From positions 1 to 5,455 of the forward strand of contig JASHWO010000118.1 in NCBI GenBank assembly GCA_030044045.1: a stretch of 5,455 nucleotides of DNA, in the 5' to 3' direction. Both the position numbers and the translations under genes were made by a program. Of this stretch, positions 4,981 through 5,455 are shown one piece after another. A model generated the notes under the pieces. It did no database searches. It worked only from the letters and a program-made list of their open reading frames with translations, and was not told where the DNA came from. How positions within the stretch are numbered: position 1 is the stretch's first letter; each line of letters starts with the position of its first letter. The DNA is from Acidimicrobiales bacterium (GTDB lineage Bacteria; Actinomycetota; Acidimicrobiia; Acidimicrobiales; RAAP-2).

Positions 4981-5157
4981 TCAGCCGGCCTGAAGAACCT
5001 GGAACGTGTCCAGGGCGTCGGAGGGGATGCCGAGGGTCCCGTCCGACAGACGGACCCGGGGCAGCTTCTTCTCGTACATCGCCTGGATGACCATTCGGGT
5101 CGGGACGCCCAAGCGTCGTGCCGCGTCCGCCGGCCGCAGGTTCGTCGACTCGTTCAC
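4981..5157 (-). CDS. Small excisionase/MerR-type helix-turn-helix DNA-binding protein
   Basis: This is a 58-residue protein that is almost entirely a DNA-binding domain of the HTH_17/excisionase type. Residues 7-17 (LRPADAARRLG) are the first helix, VPTRMVIQAMYEKK (18-31) the recognition helix, then LPRVRLSDGTLGIPSDAL (32-49) the wing and closing strand, where family members often have R.....G....I....V/L. It starts at GTG 5157, which overlaps the TGA of the upstream gene (GTGA) and has a near-perfect Shine-Dalgarno sequence 5 nt before it. The stop is at 4983-4981. In phages and plasmids such proteins are excisionases or small regulators. No integrase or phage gene is seen here, so a transcriptional regulator, perhaps of its own operon, is equally possible. 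It is easily missed because it is so short, but the RBS and motif make it secure. Confidence 0.85.
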   Translation of the reverse strand: MNESTNLRPADAARRLGVPTRMVIQAMYEKKLPRVRLSDGTLGIPSDALDTFQVLQAG

Positions 5158-5384
5158 TGCGCACCTCCTTCCCCCGGCCCGAGCCTACTGTGGACCAGTC
5201 GGATGATCGTGGCCAACTCGTCTCGGAGCCCAGGAGCGGCACCGGTCTCCTCCAGGGTCAGCAGCGCGTCCTCGAGGGCTTCCAGTATCCGGAAGGTCTC
5301 GCCGAGGTCAAGGAGGAGCCCCGGTGGTACCGGGTCGTCGTTCCGGCTCACCTCCGAAGCCTGCCGGAGGGGTGTGACACACAT
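5154..5384 (-). CDS. Small helical protein of unknown function, upstream partner of the HTH gene
   Basis: This frame encodes up to 76 residues from ATG 5384 and ends in a TGA (5156-5154) that overlaps the HTH start. I recognise no family. Residues about 22-44 (LLLDLGETFRILEALEDALLTLE) and 52-68 (LRDELATIIRLVHSRLG) should form two amphipathic helices; there are no Cys residues beyond Cys2 and no membrane segment. The shape resembles a small helical dimer or a partner protein of the HTH regulator. The start is uncertain: no Shine-Dalgarno sequence precedes ATG 5384, the first dozen residues look non-conserved in character, GTG 5351 (Val12) is an alternative, and the frame is open to the right edge, so a start beyond 5455 is formally possible. 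Codons such as ATA, AGT, AGG and TTG give it a slightly lower GC bias than its neighbours, which may mean recent acquisition. Confidence 0.6.
   Translation of the reverse strand: MCVTPLRQASEVSRNDDPVPPGLLLDLGETFRILEALEDALLTLEETGAAPGLRDELATIIRLVHSRLGPGEGGAQ
5163..5169 (-). promoter_or_regulatory. Strong Shine-Dalgarno sequence of the HTH gene
   Basis: On the minus strand AGGAGGT (5169-5163) stands 5 nt before GTG 5157, the best match to the anti-Shine-Dalgarno in the window. It lies inside the last codons of the upstream gene and fixes the GTG start despite the 4-nt overlap. It suggests the HTH protein is translated efficiently in its own right. Confidence 0.9.
5372..5382. repeat. Short palindrome GTGTG-A-CACAC at the start of the helical-protein gene
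   Basis: GTGTG and CACAC flank a single A, a perfect 11-bp inverted repeat overlapping the first codons of the frame starting at ATG 5384. TGTGTGAC appears again at 5426-5433. The pair of GTGTGAC sequences could be operator half-sites for the operon's own HTH protein, or chance. Bases 5385-5455 otherwise show no recognisable promoter or gene on either strand. Confidence 0.4.
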
Positions 5385-5455
5385 GATGGTGGGGTCCCTG
5401 GAACGGGGCGGGATCTGACTCGAAATGTGTGACTGGCTTCGTGCCTTGCTGCTGA

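Noticed and set aside
4946..4989. GCCGGCT / AGCCGGC inverted repeat as a terminator for the HTH gene
   Set aside because: Only 7-bp arms with a 30-nt loop, overlapping the stop codon; such matches are frequent by chance in DNA this GC-rich.
4169..5242. Long minus-strand open frame across the zinc-ribbon, thioredoxin-like and HTH genes
   Set aside because: Its translation is Arg/Pro/Gly-rich without any recognisable domain, and it opposes genes with clear CxxC and HTH motifs.
4534..5418. Plus-strand open frame as an intact gene containing the YjbQ-like segment
   Set aside because: Only about 37 residues look like a protein family; the flanking parts are shadows of the thioredoxin-like gene and of the minus-strand HTH pair.

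Overview
The window is very GC-rich (roughly 70% or more by eye) with strongly G/C-biased third codon positions and many GTG starts. It has several leaderless-type promoters and a surface protein of a kind common in Actinomycetota. An actinobacterium is the best guess. Acidimicrobiia fits the style of the PH-SHOCT and PIN proteins, but that class assignment is inference. There are no rRNA or tRNA genes, CRISPR arrays, insertion sequences or integrases.

Layout. (1) Positions 1-2217, minus strand: the N-terminal 739 residues of a large secreted, probably surface-anchored adhesin. It has a signal peptide, a candidate Cys-Gln thioester domain, an Ig-like spacer, then SpaA/Cna_B-type domains in an alternating A-B-A-B order. 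The gene runs off the left edge. (2) Positions 2218-2412: a divergent intergenic region with a 12-bp tandem repeat and a leaderless-type promoter. (3) Positions 2413-3261, plus strand: a two-helix membrane protein with a bacterial PH domain, a Pro-rich linker and a C-terminal SHOCT domain. (4) Positions 3282-4042: a VapBC-type toxin-antitoxin operon, with a perfect palindrome lying across the -10 box and an antitoxin/toxin overlap. (5) Positions 4080-4852: a small zinc-ribbon protein and a thioredoxin-fold CxxC protein, coupled by a GTGA stop/start overlap. (6) Positions 4853-4980: a hairpin directly after the thioredoxin-like gene, embedded in what looks like a short C-terminal relic of a YjbQ/UPF0047-family gene. 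(7) Positions 4981-5384, minus strand: a small helical protein of unknown function followed, with a GTGA overlap, by an excisionase/MerR-type HTH protein that has a strong Shine-Dalgarno sequence.

How the parts relate. The adhesin and the PH protein are divergently transcribed. The plus-strand block 2413-4852 holds three transcription units (PH protein, vapBC, zinc ribbon plus thioredoxin). Each is preceded by a TAnnnT box 6-7 nt upstream of the start codon, which suggests leaderless transcripts. The thioredoxin-like gene and the HTH pair converge on the 4853-4980 gap. The toxin-antitoxin operon, the gene relic and the orphan HTH pair make 3262-5455 look like a small accessory or rearranged stretch, although no mobile element is visible.

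The most interesting items are the adhesin's cysteine economy and domain alternation, the operator palindrome at vapBC, the repeated leaderless promoter pattern, the YjbQ relic and the unassigned helical-protein/HTH pair.
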